Positions 40,381-49,985 are shown, numbered from the stretch's first letter. The stretch: DNA of 61,473 bases from an uncultured Prevotella sp. (GCA_934202525.1 CAKPYB010000018.1:1-61473); one strand, 5' to 3'. Program-made: numbers and translations. The notes: a model not told the origin generated them from the sequence alone.

Positions 40381-43368
40381 ATGAAAACATTTTTAAAATA
40401 TGTAGCAAGAGATATTCTCGAGAAATACGGAAACAATCTCAGCGACATTGCCGTCGTGTTTCCAAATAAACGCGCCGCTCTTTTCCTCAACGAGAGTCTG
40501 GCCCGTTTGACTGATCACCCTATCTGGTCGCCATCTTACATAACTATCAGCGACCTTTTTCGCAAACATAGCACATTGAAAGTTGGAGATCCAATCAAAC
40601 TTGTTTGCGATTTACATAAAACATTCGTAGCCTGCACTGGTATTGATGAGACCCTAGACCATTTTTATGGATGGGGACAACTTCTTATCACAGATTTTGA
40701 CGATATTGATAAAAACATGGCAGAAGCAGAAAAACTCTTTGCCAATCTTAGCAATATACATGAACTTGATGACATCTCATATCTTACAGAAGAACAGAAA
40801 ACGCTGATTAAGAAATTTTTCAGCAATTTCAACGATGATCACAACTCAGAACTCAAAAAGAGATTTCTACAATTATGGAGCCATTTCCTTGATATCTATA
40901 AGCAGTTCAACATGCGTCTTGAAGAACAAGGATTGGCTTATGAGGGGGCTCTGTACAGGAAAGTTGTAAATGATGAAAATATCAAATTCCAACACAAGAA
41001 ATATCTCTTTGTCGGTTTTAATATGATGCAAGTAGTAGAACAGAAACTCTGCGACCGCTTGATGAAAGAGGGTAAAGCACATTTCTATTGGGACTACGAT
41101 GACTATTATATGCAAAACAATCATGAGGCAGGTCACTACATTCGTGAATATCTCAAATATTATCCTAACGAATTGAATGATATGCCTTCTCGCGATTTTC
41201 GTGAAATTTATCATAACTTTGATAACAATAAAGACATTACATACATTTCGGCATCTACAGAAAACATTCAGGCCCGCTATGTAAACCAATGGCTTAAAGA
41301 AAAGAAACGCTATAAATATGGAAAAAAAGTGGCTATAGTATTAGCCGATGAAGGATTGTTACAAAGTGTAATACATAGTCTTCCTACAAACGAAGACATC
41401 AAGTCGTTGCCAGATTATTCTGAGAACGACAAGTTAGCATATAACATAACATTGGGCTATCCGCTTCAACAGACACCATTCTACAGCTTGCTGCAACAGC
41501 TCATCAAGTTGCAGGGCGTAGGTCACCCCAAGCATAGTAACAACTATCGCTTGCACAATGTGCTCATGGTGCTCCGTCATCCATACACACGCTATATTTC
41601 TCAAAATTATAGCAAACTCTTGAGCGCTCTTGACGAGCAGAAGCAGTTCTATCCTACCCGCCAATTCCTAAGCATGGATGGTGATGAAGGCTTGTCACTG
41701 CTTTTCAAAGATTTGGGTGAGACTGCAACAGAAAATGAATACAACTTGAGACTCATCCAGTATCTGCTGGATATTTTGAAGACAATAGGTGTGAATAGCA
41801 AAGAACAGGACGATCCTTTATTCCAGGAATCGCTCTTCAGGACCTATACATTGTTGAACCGTCTGCAAGAACTCATCCAGACAGGAGACTTAGCAGTAGA
41901 CTGCATCACTCTGGAACGACTCATCCAACAGCTCATCCAGTCAACAAGTATTCCTTTCCATGGTGAACCTGCAGAAGGAATACAGGTAATGGGTGTATTG
42001 GAAACTCGAAATCTTGATTTCGAGCATATCTTAGTACTCTCATGCAACGAAGGAAAACTGCCGAAAGGAGTAAACGATGCTTCATTTATTCCCTATTCGT
42101 TGAGAAAGGCATACGGCTTGACTACGGTAGATAACAAAGTAGCCATATACGCCTATTATTTTCACAGTCTGCTCCAACGCTCACACGACATCACTTTGTG
42201 TTACAATAACGCAACAGAAGATGGCCAATCGGGTGAGATGAGCCGTTTTATGCTACAACTCCTGGTAGAAAGCCATCATGACATCGAGCGCTTTTCTTTG
42301 GTCGCAGGACAAAACACACTGCGTCCTACTTATGAACCAATAGAGAAAAAACTGCATGCGCTCAGCCAGCTCAAGAATTTGAAAATGCTTACGCCAACAT
42401 TTTTGAATACCTATTTGAGATGTGAAAAGCAATTCTACTATAAATATGTAGAAGGACTGATTGAGCCAGATGAAATGGATGAGGACGAAGTAGACAACAA
42501 AGTATTTGGAAATATATTCCATCGGGCAGCAGAACTGTTCTATCTGGGATTAGCAAGCAGCGATGCTCTGACAACCGACGGTAAAGGAGAACTCAAACTG
42601 ACTCGTCCTATCGTTGTATCAAAAGAGCAATTAGAGCAAGCCTTAAAAGACGAATCTCTGATTTATCGCCTGGTTGATCAGGCGTTCAGAGAAGAACTCT
42701 TTAAAGTTAGCGCTGCAGGGTATCGTCCAAAATATAATGGTCTGCAACTGATCAATAAAGAAGTAATAGCAAGATATATCCGGCAACTTGTCACGATAGA
42801 TATGCGACAGACTCCATTCACCATACTCGGATTAGAGCTGGTTGTAAAAACTGACGTCGAAGTAGAAACAAGTATCGGCAATTTATCTCTGTCAATAGGA
42901 GGTTTTATCGACCGACTGGACGCTGTTGCAGCTAACGGTAATGCAAATGGCAATAATCTTGCAGAACGAATCCGCGTAATAGACTATAAAACAGGACGTA
43001 TTTCAACAACACGTCCAAGAGAACTGAGCGAAGTGTTTGATACATCCATGCTCAACAAGCATACAGATTATTATTTACAATCTATGCTCTACTCGATTAT
43101 TGTAAGCCACAACAGGAATCTGAATCCGGCTCAAGAGCCCGTATCTCCAGGCTTGCTGTTTATACAAAATGCAGGAGCAGAAGATTATGATCCGACATTA
43201 AAAATGGGCAAGGAACTCATCAGTAGCATAGATGTATACGAAGAAGAGTTTATGAAACAACTGAAAGTTCTCATCGCCAACATCTTTGACAAGGACCAGC
43301 CATTCCGACCTACAGATGATAAGCATCGTTGCGAATACTGTCCATACGCAGCTTTATGCAAATCATAG
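40381..43368 (+). CDS. AddB-like PD-(D/E)XK nuclease
   Basis: A 995-residue partner of the helicase upstream. The N-terminal half is an inactivated helicase-like fold (VVFPNKRAALFLNESLAR, without the intact Walker lysine pattern). The C-terminal nuclease has TPTFLNTYLRCEKQFYYKYV, GNIFHRAAELF, SIGGFIDRLDAV and VIDYKTGRIS, and ends with CEYCPYAALCKS, so that the Cys of YLRCEKQ and the three terminal Cys can hold an iron-sulfur cluster as in AddB. This arrangement of AddA before AddB is usual for Bacteroidales. Confidence 0.88.
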   Translation: MKTFLKYVARDILEKYGNNLSDIAVVFPNKRAALFLNESLARLTDHPIWSPSYITISDLFRKHSTLKVGDPIKLVCDLHKTFVACTGIDETLDHFYGWGQLLITDFDDIDKNMAEAEKLFANLSNIHELDDISYLTEEQKTLIKKFFSNFNDDHNSELKKRFLQLWSHFLDIYKQFNMRLEEQGLAYEGALYRKVVNDENIKFQHKKYLFVGFNMMQVVEQKLCDRLMKEGKAHFYWDYDDYYMQNNHEAGHYIREYLKYYPNELNDMPSRDFREIYHNFDNNKDITYISASTENIQARYVNQWLKEKKRYKYGKKVAIVLADEGLLQSVIHSLPTNEDIKSLPDYSENDKLAYNITLGYPLQQTPFYSLLQQLIKLQGVGHPKHSNNYRLHNVLMVLRHPYTRYISQNYSKLLSALDEQKQFYPTRQFLSMDGDEGLSLLFKDLGETATENEYNLRLIQYLLDILKTIGVNSKEQDDPLFQESLFRTYTLLNRLQELIQTGDLAVDCITLERLIQQLIQSTSIPFHGEPAEGIQVMGVLETRNLDFEHILVLSCNEGKLPKGVNDASFIPYSLRKAYGLTTVDNKVAIYAYYFHSLLQRSHDITLCYNNATEDGQSGEMSRFMLQLLVESHHDIERFSLVAGQNTLRPTYEPIEKKLHALSQLKNLKMLTPTFLNTYLRCEKQFYYKYVEGLIEPDEMDEDEVDNKVFGNIFHRAAELFYLGLASSDALTTDGKGELKLTRPIVVSKEQLEQALKDESLIYRLVDQAFREELFKVSAAGYRPKYNGLQLINKEVIARYIRQLVTIDMRQTPFTILGLELVVKTDVEVETSIGNLSLSIGGFIDRLDAVAANGNANGNNLAERIRVIDYKTGRISTTRPRELSEVFDTSMLNKHTDYYLQSMLYSIIVSHNRNLNPAQEPVSPGLLFIQNAGAEDYDPTLKMGKELISSIDVYEEEFMKQLKVLIANIFDKDQPFRPTDDKHRCEYCPYAALCKS

Positions 43369-43444
43369 AAACATATATAATATGTGGAAACCAAAATGAT
43401 TGGTTAAAATGCGCAAAATACTTGCTTTTTTGAATTATTCTATG

Positions 43445-43452
43445 TATATTTG
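43445..43452 (+). promoter_or_regulatory. -7 element of the small sigma factor gene
   Basis: TATATTTG followed by CAAAAAG, 18 bases before the ATG at 43471. It overlaps the longer open frame (from 43450), which excludes that upstream start. Confidence 0.65.
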
Positions 43453-43470
43453 CAAAAAGAATTATTGAGT

Positions 43471-44088
43471 ATGACAGAAAAAGAAATAAACAAGATAGTT
43501 AGTGAGAACTTAAACTATGTAAAATCAGTAGCCAACCAGTATAAAGGTAAAGGCGTTGAGTTTGATGACTTGGTTAGCGAAGGAACGCTGGCAATGCTTA
43601 TGGCAGCCAGAAAGTTCCAAGCCGACCGGGGCACCGATTTTGTGGCTTATGCCGGTCCATTCGTTCACAAGGCTATATCACAGGCCATCGATAAGCAATC
43701 AGGACTTTATCGTTTACCGAAAGACCAGAAGAAATTTGCCCCAAGAAACGCAGACAAGGCTGTATCTGTAGATGCGCCACTAAGCGCAAACAATCCGTAT
43801 ACCCTATTAGACATATTAAACGATCCGGATGTAAAGATTGCAGATGATACCCTGAATATAGAAATGATGAAGAAAAAGATGGCAGAAAGCATTGCAGATT
43901 TATTGCCACGAGAGAAAGAAATCATCACCAAATTCTATGGTATAGGTGTTCCTAAAGAAACGATGGCTGAAATTGCTGAAGATATGGGGCTCAAACGCGA
44001 GCGAGTTCGCCAGATACGAAATCTGACCATACGCAGATTGAACAGGAGTATCCGCCACCAGGCATTGAGAAACTACTTCAAGAGGTAA
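43471..44088 (+). CDS. Alternative sigma-70 factor (region 2 and region 4 only)
   Basis: A 205-residue sigma factor. Region 2: NLNYVKSVANQYKGKGVEFDDLVSEG and TDFVAYAGPFVHKAISQAID, the latter less like the primary sigma. A short linker with LYRLPKDQKKFAPRNAD, then region 4: [35 protein letters not shown]. Region 3 is reduced. Overall it resembles a shortened RpoD relative rather than an ECF sigma. No anti-sigma factor gene is adjacent. It has its own promoter and terminator. Confidence 0.85.
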   Translation: MTEKEINKIVSENLNYVKSVANQYKGKGVEFDDLVSEGTLAMLMAARKFQADRGTDFVAYAGPFVHKAISQAIDKQSGLYRLPKDQKKFAPRNADKAVSVDAPLSANNPYTLLDILNDPDVKIADDTLNIEMMKKKMAESIADLLPREKEIITKFYGIGVPKETMAEIAEDMGLKRERVRQIRNLTIRRLNRSIRHQALRNYFKR

Positions 44089-44109
44089 CTCGCAATAGTT
44101 TGTAAAAAC

Positions 44110-44154
44110 AAAAAGGAGGGTGAATCATTAACTTATGATACACCCTCCTTTTTG
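44110..44154. terminator. Bidirectional terminator
   Basis: AAAAAGGAGGGTG and CACCCTCCTTTTT form a strong stem around a 17-base loop, with T and A runs on both sides, between convergent sigma and AraC genes. Confidence 0.85.
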
Positions 44155-44183
44155 TTTCATGTTCTAGTTATTAACAATTAAAC

Positions 44184-44606
44184 TTACTCCAATCCCTTAA
44201 AATGATTAGCACGATATTGACGGGGAGTAACGCCTATTCGCTTGAAGAAATTAGCATAGAAACTCTGACGAGTATTGAAACCAGCCATTTCGCTGATACC
44301 TTCTACACTCATTCTTGCATAACGCTTATCGGTAAGTAAAGACATTGCATCGTTTACTCGATAATCATTCACCAACTCGGCATAATTCTTATGAAATCGA
44401 GTTGCGCATACAGCAGAAATATAGCGAGAGTTAGTATTCAAATCCTCTGCAAGTTTCTTGGAACTATAGTCTGGGTCCTTGTACTTTCTTTCAGTAACAA
44501 GAACACGGATTATCTCGTCGCGAAGGCGGTCCTTAGTTTCTTCACTCAGCATAGATTGATATCTTGCTATTTTTTCTTTTTTAGGTTGAATATTGTACTT
44601 AGCCAT
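44184..44606 (-). CDS. AraC-type DNA-binding protein without sensor domain
   Basis: A 140-residue protein consisting almost only of the AraC helix-turn-helix pair: YSSKKLAEDLNTNSRYISAVC and MSVEGISEMAGFNTRQSFYANF, ending FKRIGVTPRQYRANHF. The usual N-terminal sensor is replaced by about 45 charged residues (QPKKEKIARYQSMLSEETK). It may act constitutively or with a partner. It is divergent from the LTA-synthase-like gene, with both promoters in the 183-base gap. Confidence 0.85.
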   Translation of the reverse strand: MAKYNIQPKKEKIARYQSMLSEETKDRLRDEIIRVLVTERKYKDPDYSSKKLAEDLNTNSRYISAVCATRFHKNYAELVNDYRVNDAMSLLTDKRYARMSVEGISEMAGFNTRQSFYANFFKRIGVTPRQYRANHFKGLE

Positions 44607-44631
44607 AGTTATGTTATAAAATTTATTACAA

Positions 44632-44639
44632 CAAAGGTA
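44632..44639 (-). promoter_or_regulatory. -7 element of the AraC-type gene
   Basis: Minus strand TACCTTTG followed by TTGTAA, 26 bases before the ATG at 44606. Confidence 0.65.
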
Positions 44640-44723
44640 CGACTTTTATTTAGAACGACCAAATTTTTTCTCACTTTTTTGAAAAATAAACACAAAAAAG
44701 TCGTTTATATGAAATAAAATGGT

Positions 44724-44731
44724 TATTTTTG
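44724..44731 (+). promoter_or_regulatory. -7 element of the LTA-synthase-like gene
   Basis: TATTTTTG followed by CATTAA, 58 bases before the ATG at 44790. Confidence 0.65.
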
Positions 44732-44789
44732 CATTAATTTTCAAGCTCAAAGCCGAGTATATCATAATTATTAGTCAAGAAGCATAGAT

Positions 44790-46700
44790 ATGAAGCAAAT
44801 ATTGTGGTTTATAAAAACGTATTTTACGTTTGTCATTTTGTTCAGTATTCAGAAACCATTTTTCATGATATTGGAAAAGGCTTCTGCTACACAACCTATC
44901 GATAATATCTGGAGCGAAATGCCTACAGTGATGTGGTATGGTTTATCACTCGACCTCTCTATGGCTGGTTACCTCACCGCACTACCGGGCTTGTTGCTCA
45001 TCGCAATGATTTGGTTTCGTAAGGAGATTATACGTCCCATTCTGAATGCTTATTATATACTGGCATCTTTCCTGGTTTCCATTACATTCATACTGAATGC
45101 AGGATTATATCCATATTGGAACTTCCCGCTAGATAGCACTCCATTATATTATTTCTTTACTTCGCCAAAGGATGCACTTGCAAGTGTTGGAGGGCTTTAC
45201 ATCTTTTTTGCTCTCCTCATCACTGTGCTGCTTACCATAGCCGTCTGGTTCGCACTCCGCATGCCTCATACCCAGAAGCGCTATTCCAGCAGATACAGCA
45301 ACTATGGTTTTGGAGATTTCGGCAGTGGTCGCAGAACACGCTACTCAGACATAGAGTATCATCGTATGCGCCATTCTCTTATTCTGTTGCTGCTTACTGC
45401 CCTTCTCTTCATCCCTATCAGAGGAGGATTTACTGTATCTACAACAAATACAGGAAAGGCATATTTCAGCCAAAATGCGTTTTTGAATCATGCTGCCGTC
45501 AATCCGATGTTCAGCCTGTTTGAATCACTTACCCATCAGGAAGATTTTGCATCGCAATACCGATACATGTCAGAAGAAGAAGCTAACAAGCTCTTTGCTC
45601 AAATGGTAAGTTCAAGCGACCAGAACACCTACCCACTCCTGAATGAAGAGACCCGGAAAAACGGAAAGCCGGATATACTTATTATTATTATGGAAAGCTT
45701 TGCCAACGACATCATGCCTTCCGTCGGAACACATAAAGACGTAGCGGTCTGCTTGGACTCAATAGCCAGAAAGGGAATTTTCTTCCCAAGATTCTATTCC
45801 AATACTTTCCGCACGGATCGTGGTCTGGTTGCTGTTTTGAGCGGTTATCCTGCACAACCTACAACCAGCATCATGCGCTACCCGGCAAAATCTGCACAAT
45901 TACCATCATTGGCACGTTCATTGGCTAAAGCAAAGCATTACGGCAATGCATATTATTATGGTGGTGATGTTGATTTTGCCAACCAACGCTCTTGGCTGGT
46001 TTCCCAGGGCTATGAGAGAATCATTTCAGATAGTGATTTCCCTATAGAAGACAAATTGAGCAAATGGGGAGTACACGATCATATCGTAGCCAACCGGCTG
46101 CTTGCAGACCTCAGGAAAGAACAGAATACCAAGCAGCCTATGCTGAGAGTATTCCAGACATCAAGCAGTCATGAGCCATTCGATGTACCATATAGCAGAC
46201 TGAAAGACAAGCGTTTAAATGCATTTGCTTACACTGATAGTGTCATAGGTCATCTTCTGCGTGAATACAGCAAATTGCCTAGATGGAAAAATACTTTGGT
46301 ATTACTCGTTGCCGATCATGTTGGCGCATACAAAGAACATCTTGACAACTTTGACCGCAGCCGCTATCAGATTCCACTTATCATGACCGGTGGAGCAATA
46401 GCTCGCCCAATGAATGTTAAGCTCATAGGAAGTCAGCATGATATAGCAGCTACACTGCTCGGACAATTAGGCATTCCTCACAAAGACTTCTTGTTCAGCA
46501 AGAATATGTTGAGTGATGCGACTCCTAAATTTGCATTCTTTGATGTACCCGATGCTTTCGGCATGGTATCAGAGGAGAACTCTATCATCTACGACAACAA
46601 ATCCAAAAAGGTTGTTTATGATAAAGGCAAAAAAGGTTATAACCTGAAGCGAGGCATGGCTTATCTTCAGAAGTTGTACGATGACTTGAGTGCAAAATAG
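44790..46700 (+). CDS. LTA-synthase-like membrane phosphotransferase/sulfatase
   Basis: A 636-residue inner-membrane protein: about five N-terminal helices (through residue ~225) and a periplasmic alkaline-phosphatase/sulfatase-fold domain. Metal and nucleophile motifs are present: PDILIIIMESFAND, NTFRTDRGLVAVLSGY (the Thr of the RTDRG segment is the likely nucleophile), LLVADHVGAY and GSQHDIAATLLG. Gram-negative relatives transfer phosphoglycerol or phosphoethanolamine to membrane sugars or lipid A. The PAP2 phosphatase 70 bases downstream fits a lipid or lipid-A modification unit. Confidence 0.85.
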   Translation: MKQILWFIKTYFTFVILFSIQKPFFMILEKASATQPIDNIWSEMPTVMWYGLSLDLSMAGYLTALPGLLLIAMIWFRKEIIRPILNAYYILASFLVSITFILNAGLYPYWNFPLDSTPLYYFFTSPKDALASVGGLYIFFALLITVLLTIAVWFALRMPHTQKRYSSRYSNYGFGDFGSGRRTRYSDIEYHRMRHSLILLLLTALLFIPIRGGFTVSTTNTGKAYFSQNAFLNHAAVNPMFSLFESLTHQEDFASQYRYMSEEEANKLFAQMVSSSDQNTYPLLNEETRKNGKPDILIIIMESFANDIMPSVGTHKDVAVCLDSIARKGIFFPRFYSNTFRTDRGLVAVLSGYPAQPTTSIMRYPAKSAQLPSLARSLAKAKHYGNAYYYGGDVDFANQRSWLVSQGYERIISDSDFPIEDKLSKWGVHDHIVANRLLADLRKEQNTKQPMLRVFQTSSSHEPFDVPYSRLKDKRLNAFAYTDSVIGHLLREYSKLPRWKNTLVLLVADHVGAYKEHLDNFDRSRYQIPLIMTGGAIARPMNVKLIGSQHDIAATLLGQLGIPHKDFLFSKNMLSDATPKFAFFDVPDAFGMVSEENSIIYDNKSKKVVYDKGKKGYNLKRGMAYLQKLYDDLSAK

Positions 46701-46770
46701 CCCAAACGACAGAGCAACAGATTATCAGAAACAAGAAAGCGAACATTACAGAATTTCATAAAGAAAGACT

Positions 46771-47469
46771 ATGATAGAATTACTTCATCAAATAGAACAG
46801 ATTGATACGCAGATTTTTCTGTTTTTCAATGGTTTTCACAACGTGTATTGGGATTACTTCATGATGATTTTCTCAGACCGTTTTGTATGGGTTCCGTTCT
46901 ATGCCAGTTTTATCTTTGTACTGCTTAAGAATTTTCCTGTCAAGGTTGTGATGAGCACTATAGTTGTCATCACTCTGATTATCTTGTTTTCAGACCAGAC
47001 TGCATCAGGAATTCTGAAGCCATTGGTAGCAAGAATGCGTCCCAGCAATCCTGATAATCCTATCAGTCCGATGGTACATGTTGTTCAAGGATATCGGGGT
47101 GGCAGATATGGTTTCCCATCTTCTCATGCAGCCAATGCATGGAGCATGGCCTTCTTTGCACAATATCTGGTTCGCCGGAGCAAACTCACGATATTCTTAT
47201 GCCTGTGGGCATTGATAACCAGTTATTCCCGCATGTATCTCGGTGTACACTATTTTGGAGACATCCTGATTGGTACCCTCATTGGTTTTCTCTATGCCAC
47301 CTTATATTATTATATATTTCAGTATTTTTTAAGAAAGCATACCGAACGTTTTAAGCCCAACCACGACATCAGATTTGCAAGCGTCCCTATCATTACGGGG
47401 CTCGTTTCTATTTGGGTAATCATTTGTACCAGTGGAATACTATCTTTCTATAGCATACCACTGAGATAA
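46771..47469 (+). CDS. PAP2-family membrane phosphatase
   Basis: A 232-residue protein with about six helices. The three phosphatase motifs are in order: KPLVARMRPSNP, YGFPSSHAANAWS and YSRMYLGVHYFGDILIG. PAP2 enzymes remove phosphate from undecaprenyl diphosphate, phosphatidate, or lipid A; the neighbouring phosphotransferase suggests an envelope lipid substrate. It follows that gene by 70 bases. Confidence 0.88.
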   Translation: MIELLHQIEQIDTQIFLFFNGFHNVYWDYFMMIFSDRFVWVPFYASFIFVLLKNFPVKVVMSTIVVITLIILFSDQTASGILKPLVARMRPSNPDNPISPMVHVVQGYRGGRYGFPSSHAANAWSMAFFAQYLVRRSKLTIFLCLWALITSYSRMYLGVHYFGDILIGTLIGFLYATLYYYIFQYFLRKHTERFKPNHDIRFASVPIITGLVSIWVIICTSGILSFYSIPLR

Positions 47470-47545
47470 ACAAATGTATAAAAAGAGTTAGCTTATAAAA
47501 ATGGTTTAGATTAACATTATTATTAACATATAAAATTTAAAGATT

Positions 47546-47926
47546 ATGAAGAAATTATCAATTCTTGCATTTGCTATGGGTCTGATAGCTTTCACAGCAT
47601 GTTCTGAGAAAAAAGCACCAGCACCAGCACCTGCTCAGGCAGAACAGACTGTTGTAACCGATTCTGCATTTCAGGCTGCCGCAGCCGGTGAATATAAGAG
47701 CGCAGATGGTGAGCGTAGTGTAACTTTGAACAGTGATTTCTCTGTTAAAGTAAAAGGCCTTGATAAGGAATTTTACAAGTGGGAATTGCCAGCTAAGCCA
47801 GAAGGTAAAGCAGCTGTGATTATCCTGAGCCGCAAGGGTCTCGATGCCGACGTTCAGGAGCAGGCAACACTCGATACAGAAGAAGGTTCTATCATTATTA
47901 AGAACGAAACATTCCGCAAAAAGTAA
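47546..47926 (+). CDS. Small lipoprotein, NlpE-like fold possible
   Basis: A 126-residue lipoprotein: lipobox FTAC (Cys19), Ala/Pro/Lys linker (KKAPAPAPAQAE), then a small beta-rich domain (GEYKSADGERSVTLNSDFSV, VIILSRKGL, SIIIKNETF). It resembles the N-terminal barrel of NlpE-type proteins by strand pattern only. Function unknown. It ends before a strong terminator. Confidence 0.65.
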   Translation: MKKLSILAFAMGLIAFTACSEKKAPAPAPAQAEQTVVTDSAFQAAAAGEYKSADGERSVTLNSDFSVKVKGLDKEFYKWELPAKPEGKAAVIILSRKGLDADVQEQATLDTEEGSIIIKNETFRKK

Positions 47927-47952
47927 TAGAATATGAACCTGGTATAAAAGCA

Positions 47953-47988
47953 AAACGCCCTCGCTTCACAGCGAAGGCGTTCCTTTTG
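47953..47988 (+). terminator. Terminator after the small lipoprotein gene
   Basis: AACGCCCTCGCT pairs with AGCGAAGGCGTT (one mismatch) around TCAC, followed by CCTTTT. Confidence 0.75.
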
Positions 47989-48103
47989 GTATTAGTTTCA
48001 TTTAAGGTAAAAAGATTGTATTCAGGATAACGATGCAAAGATAGACATATTTTTCGAAACGAACGAATCTTTTTATATGTTTAAAAACATATTTTGTGAA
48101 TTA

Positions 48104-48158
48104 TTGCTTTCAAAAGCAAATTATCGCTCCCAAAACAAAATTATCTGCCAGATAATTT
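48104..48158. promoter_or_regulatory. Two palindromes just upstream of the glnS promoter
   Basis: TTGCTTT-CA-AAAGCAA (48104-48119) and AAATTATCTG-C-CAGATAATTT (48138-48158, perfect 10-bp arms). The second ends 21 bases before the -7 element, over the expected -33 region, where a repressor or activator could act. Both are upstream of transcription, so they would work as DNA sites. Confidence 0.5.
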
Positions 48159-48179
48159 CGGTACTTACAATTAAATTTG

Positions 48180-48187
48180 TATCTTTG
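48180..48187 (+). promoter_or_regulatory. -7 element of glnS
   Basis: TATCTTTG followed by CACC, 37 bases before the ATG at 48224. Confidence 0.75.
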
Positions 48188-48223
48188 CACCATAAATTTA
48201 AAAATTATTCTTTTTATTGAATT

Positions 48224-49939
48224 ATGGCAATTAATGAAGAAAACAATTTGGAAGAGAAGAAAAGTATCTCTTTCGTAGAACAGTTAGTTGAGGAAGACCT
48301 CAAAGAAGGCAAAAACGGAGGACGAATCCAGACGCGTTTTCCGCCAGAGCCTAATGGTTATCTGCATATCGGCCATGCCAAAGCTATCTGCATGGACTTT
48401 GGTGTTGCAGAGAAATATAATGGTGTTTGCAATCTTCGTTTTGATGACACTAACCCTAGCAAGGAAAACAATGAATATGTAGAGAATATTCTTCAAGACA
48501 TCCAGTGGCTCGGTTTCAAGTGGGGCAATATCTACTATGCTTCTGACTACTTTGAGAAGCTTTGGGATTTTGCAGTCTGGATGATCAAGAAGGGCAATGC
48601 ATATATAGATGAACAAACTGCTGAAGAAATTGCACAGCAGAAGGGTACTCCTACCTCTCCAGGTACTGCTAGTCCATATCGTGATCGCCCAATCGAAGAA
48701 AGCCTTGCTTTGTTTGAGAAGATGAATACTCCTGAGGCCGTAGAAGGCAGCATGGTTCTTCGCGCAAAACTCGATATGGCGAATCCAAACATGCATTTCC
48801 GCGATCCTATCATGTATCGTATCATCCAAACTCCTCATCACCGTACAGGAACAAAATGGCATGCATATCCTATGTATGATTTCGCTCACGGACAGAGTGA
48901 CTACTTTGAAGGGGTAACCCACTCTATCTGTACATTGGAATTTGTACCTCACCGTCCGCTTTACGATAAGTTCATCGACTTCTTGAAGGAGAAGGACGGA
49001 ACTGCAGATGTATTAAACGACAATCGTCCACGCCAGATTGAGTTCAACCGATTGAACCTCACTTATACAGTAATGAGCAAGCGTAAGCTTCACCAGCTGG
49101 TTGATGAGAAACTGGTTATCGGATGGGACGACCCACGTATGCCTACTCTTTGCGGAATGCGCCGTCGCGGTTACTCTCCTGAGAGTATTCGTATGTTTAT
49201 CGACAGTATCGGTTATACTAAGTTCGATGCTCTCAACGATATGGCCTTACTCGAAGCATCTGTTAGAGAAGACTTGAACAAGAAAGCATGTCGTGTGAGT
49301 GCAGTACTTGATCCTGTAAAACTCGTAATTACCAACTATCCGGAAGGTGAAACTGAGGAAATGGAAGCAATCAATAACCCGGAAAATGAAGCTGACGGTA
49401 CACACACCATCACATTCTCTAAGAATCTCTGGATAGAGCGTGCTGACTTTATGGAAGATGCTCCTAAAAAATTCTTCCGAATGACTCCGGGCAAAGAAGT
49501 TCGTCTGAAGAATGCTTACATCGTTAAGTGCACTGGATGCACAAAGGACGAAAATGGCGTTATCACTGAGATTCAGGCAGAATACGATCCTATCAGCAAG
49601 AGCGGCATGGAAGGTGCCAACCGCAAGGTTAAGGGTACATTGCATTGGGTATCAGCAGATCACTGCGTAAAGGCAGAGGTGCGCGAATACGACCGTCTCT
49701 TTATGGTAGAAAATCCATCTGCTGATGAGCGTGATTTCCACGAGTTGCTCAACCCAGACAGCTTCCACGACTATCCTAACTGCTATGTTGAGGAATATGC
49801 AGCCAACAAGAAGCCAGGTGAATATCTCCAGTTCCAGCGTATCGGTTATTTCATGGCCGATCTTGATTCTACTGCAGAAAAACCAGTATTCAACAAAACC
49901 GTTGGTTTGAAGGATACATGGGCAAAACAGAATAAATAA
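48224..49939 (+). CDS. glnS: Glutaminyl-tRNA synthetase
   Basis: A 571-residue class I synthetase that charges tRNA-Gln directly. HIGH at residues 48-51 (PEPNGYLHIGHAKAICMDFG), the LRFDDTNPSKE loop, YRIIQTPHHRTGTKWHAYPM, and the second class I signature as MSKRKL. The C-terminal anticodon-binding barrels are present in full length. Direct glutaminylation implies that glutamyl-tRNA synthetase in this organism is discriminating. It has its own promoter and terminator. Confidence 0.96.
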   Translation: MAINEENNLEEKKSISFVEQLVEEDLKEGKNGGRIQTRFPPEPNGYLHIGHAKAICMDFGVAEKYNGVCNLRFDDTNPSKENNEYVENILQDIQWLGFKWGNIYYASDYFEKLWDFAVWMIKKGNAYIDEQTAEEIAQQKGTPTSPGTASPYRDRPIEESLALFEKMNTPEAVEGSMVLRAKLDMANPNMHFRDPIMYRIIQTPHHRTGTKWHAYPMYDFAHGQSDYFEGVTHSICTLEFVPHRPLYDKFIDFLKEKDGTADVLNDNRPRQIEFNRLNLTYTVMSKRKLHQLVDEKLVIGWDDPRMPTLCGMRRRGYSPESIRMFIDSIGYTKFDALNDMALLEASVREDLNKKACRVSAVLDPVKLVITNYPEGETEEMEAINNPENEADGTHTITFSKNLWIERADFMEDAPKKFFRMTPGKEVRLKNAYIVKCTGCTKDENGVITEIQAEYDPISKSGMEGANRKVKGTLHWVSADHCVKAEVREYDRLFMVENPSADERDFHELLNPDSFHDYPNCYVEEYAANKKPGEYLQFQRIGYFMADLDSTAEKPVFNKTVGLKDTWAKQNK

Positions 49940-49946
49940 ATCACCT

Positions 49947-49985
49947 ATATCTGTCTCAGTTTCAACAGCTGAGACAGATATTATT
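49947..49985 (+). terminator. Hairpin after glnS
   Basis: ATATCTGTCTCAG pairs with CTGAGACAGATAT (perfect 13-bp arms), followed by TATTTAG. It ends 18 bases before the DedA gene. Confidence 0.7.

Noticed and set aside
37092..43368. AddA/AddB-like pair as a possible anti-phage defence system
   Set aside because: Motifs, order and the iron-sulfur cysteines match the ordinary Bacteroidales recombination-repair complex, and no defence genes adjoin it.
49947..49985. Riboswitch or leader for the DedA gene
   Set aside because: A simple perfect hairpin right after the glnS stop is better explained as its terminator.
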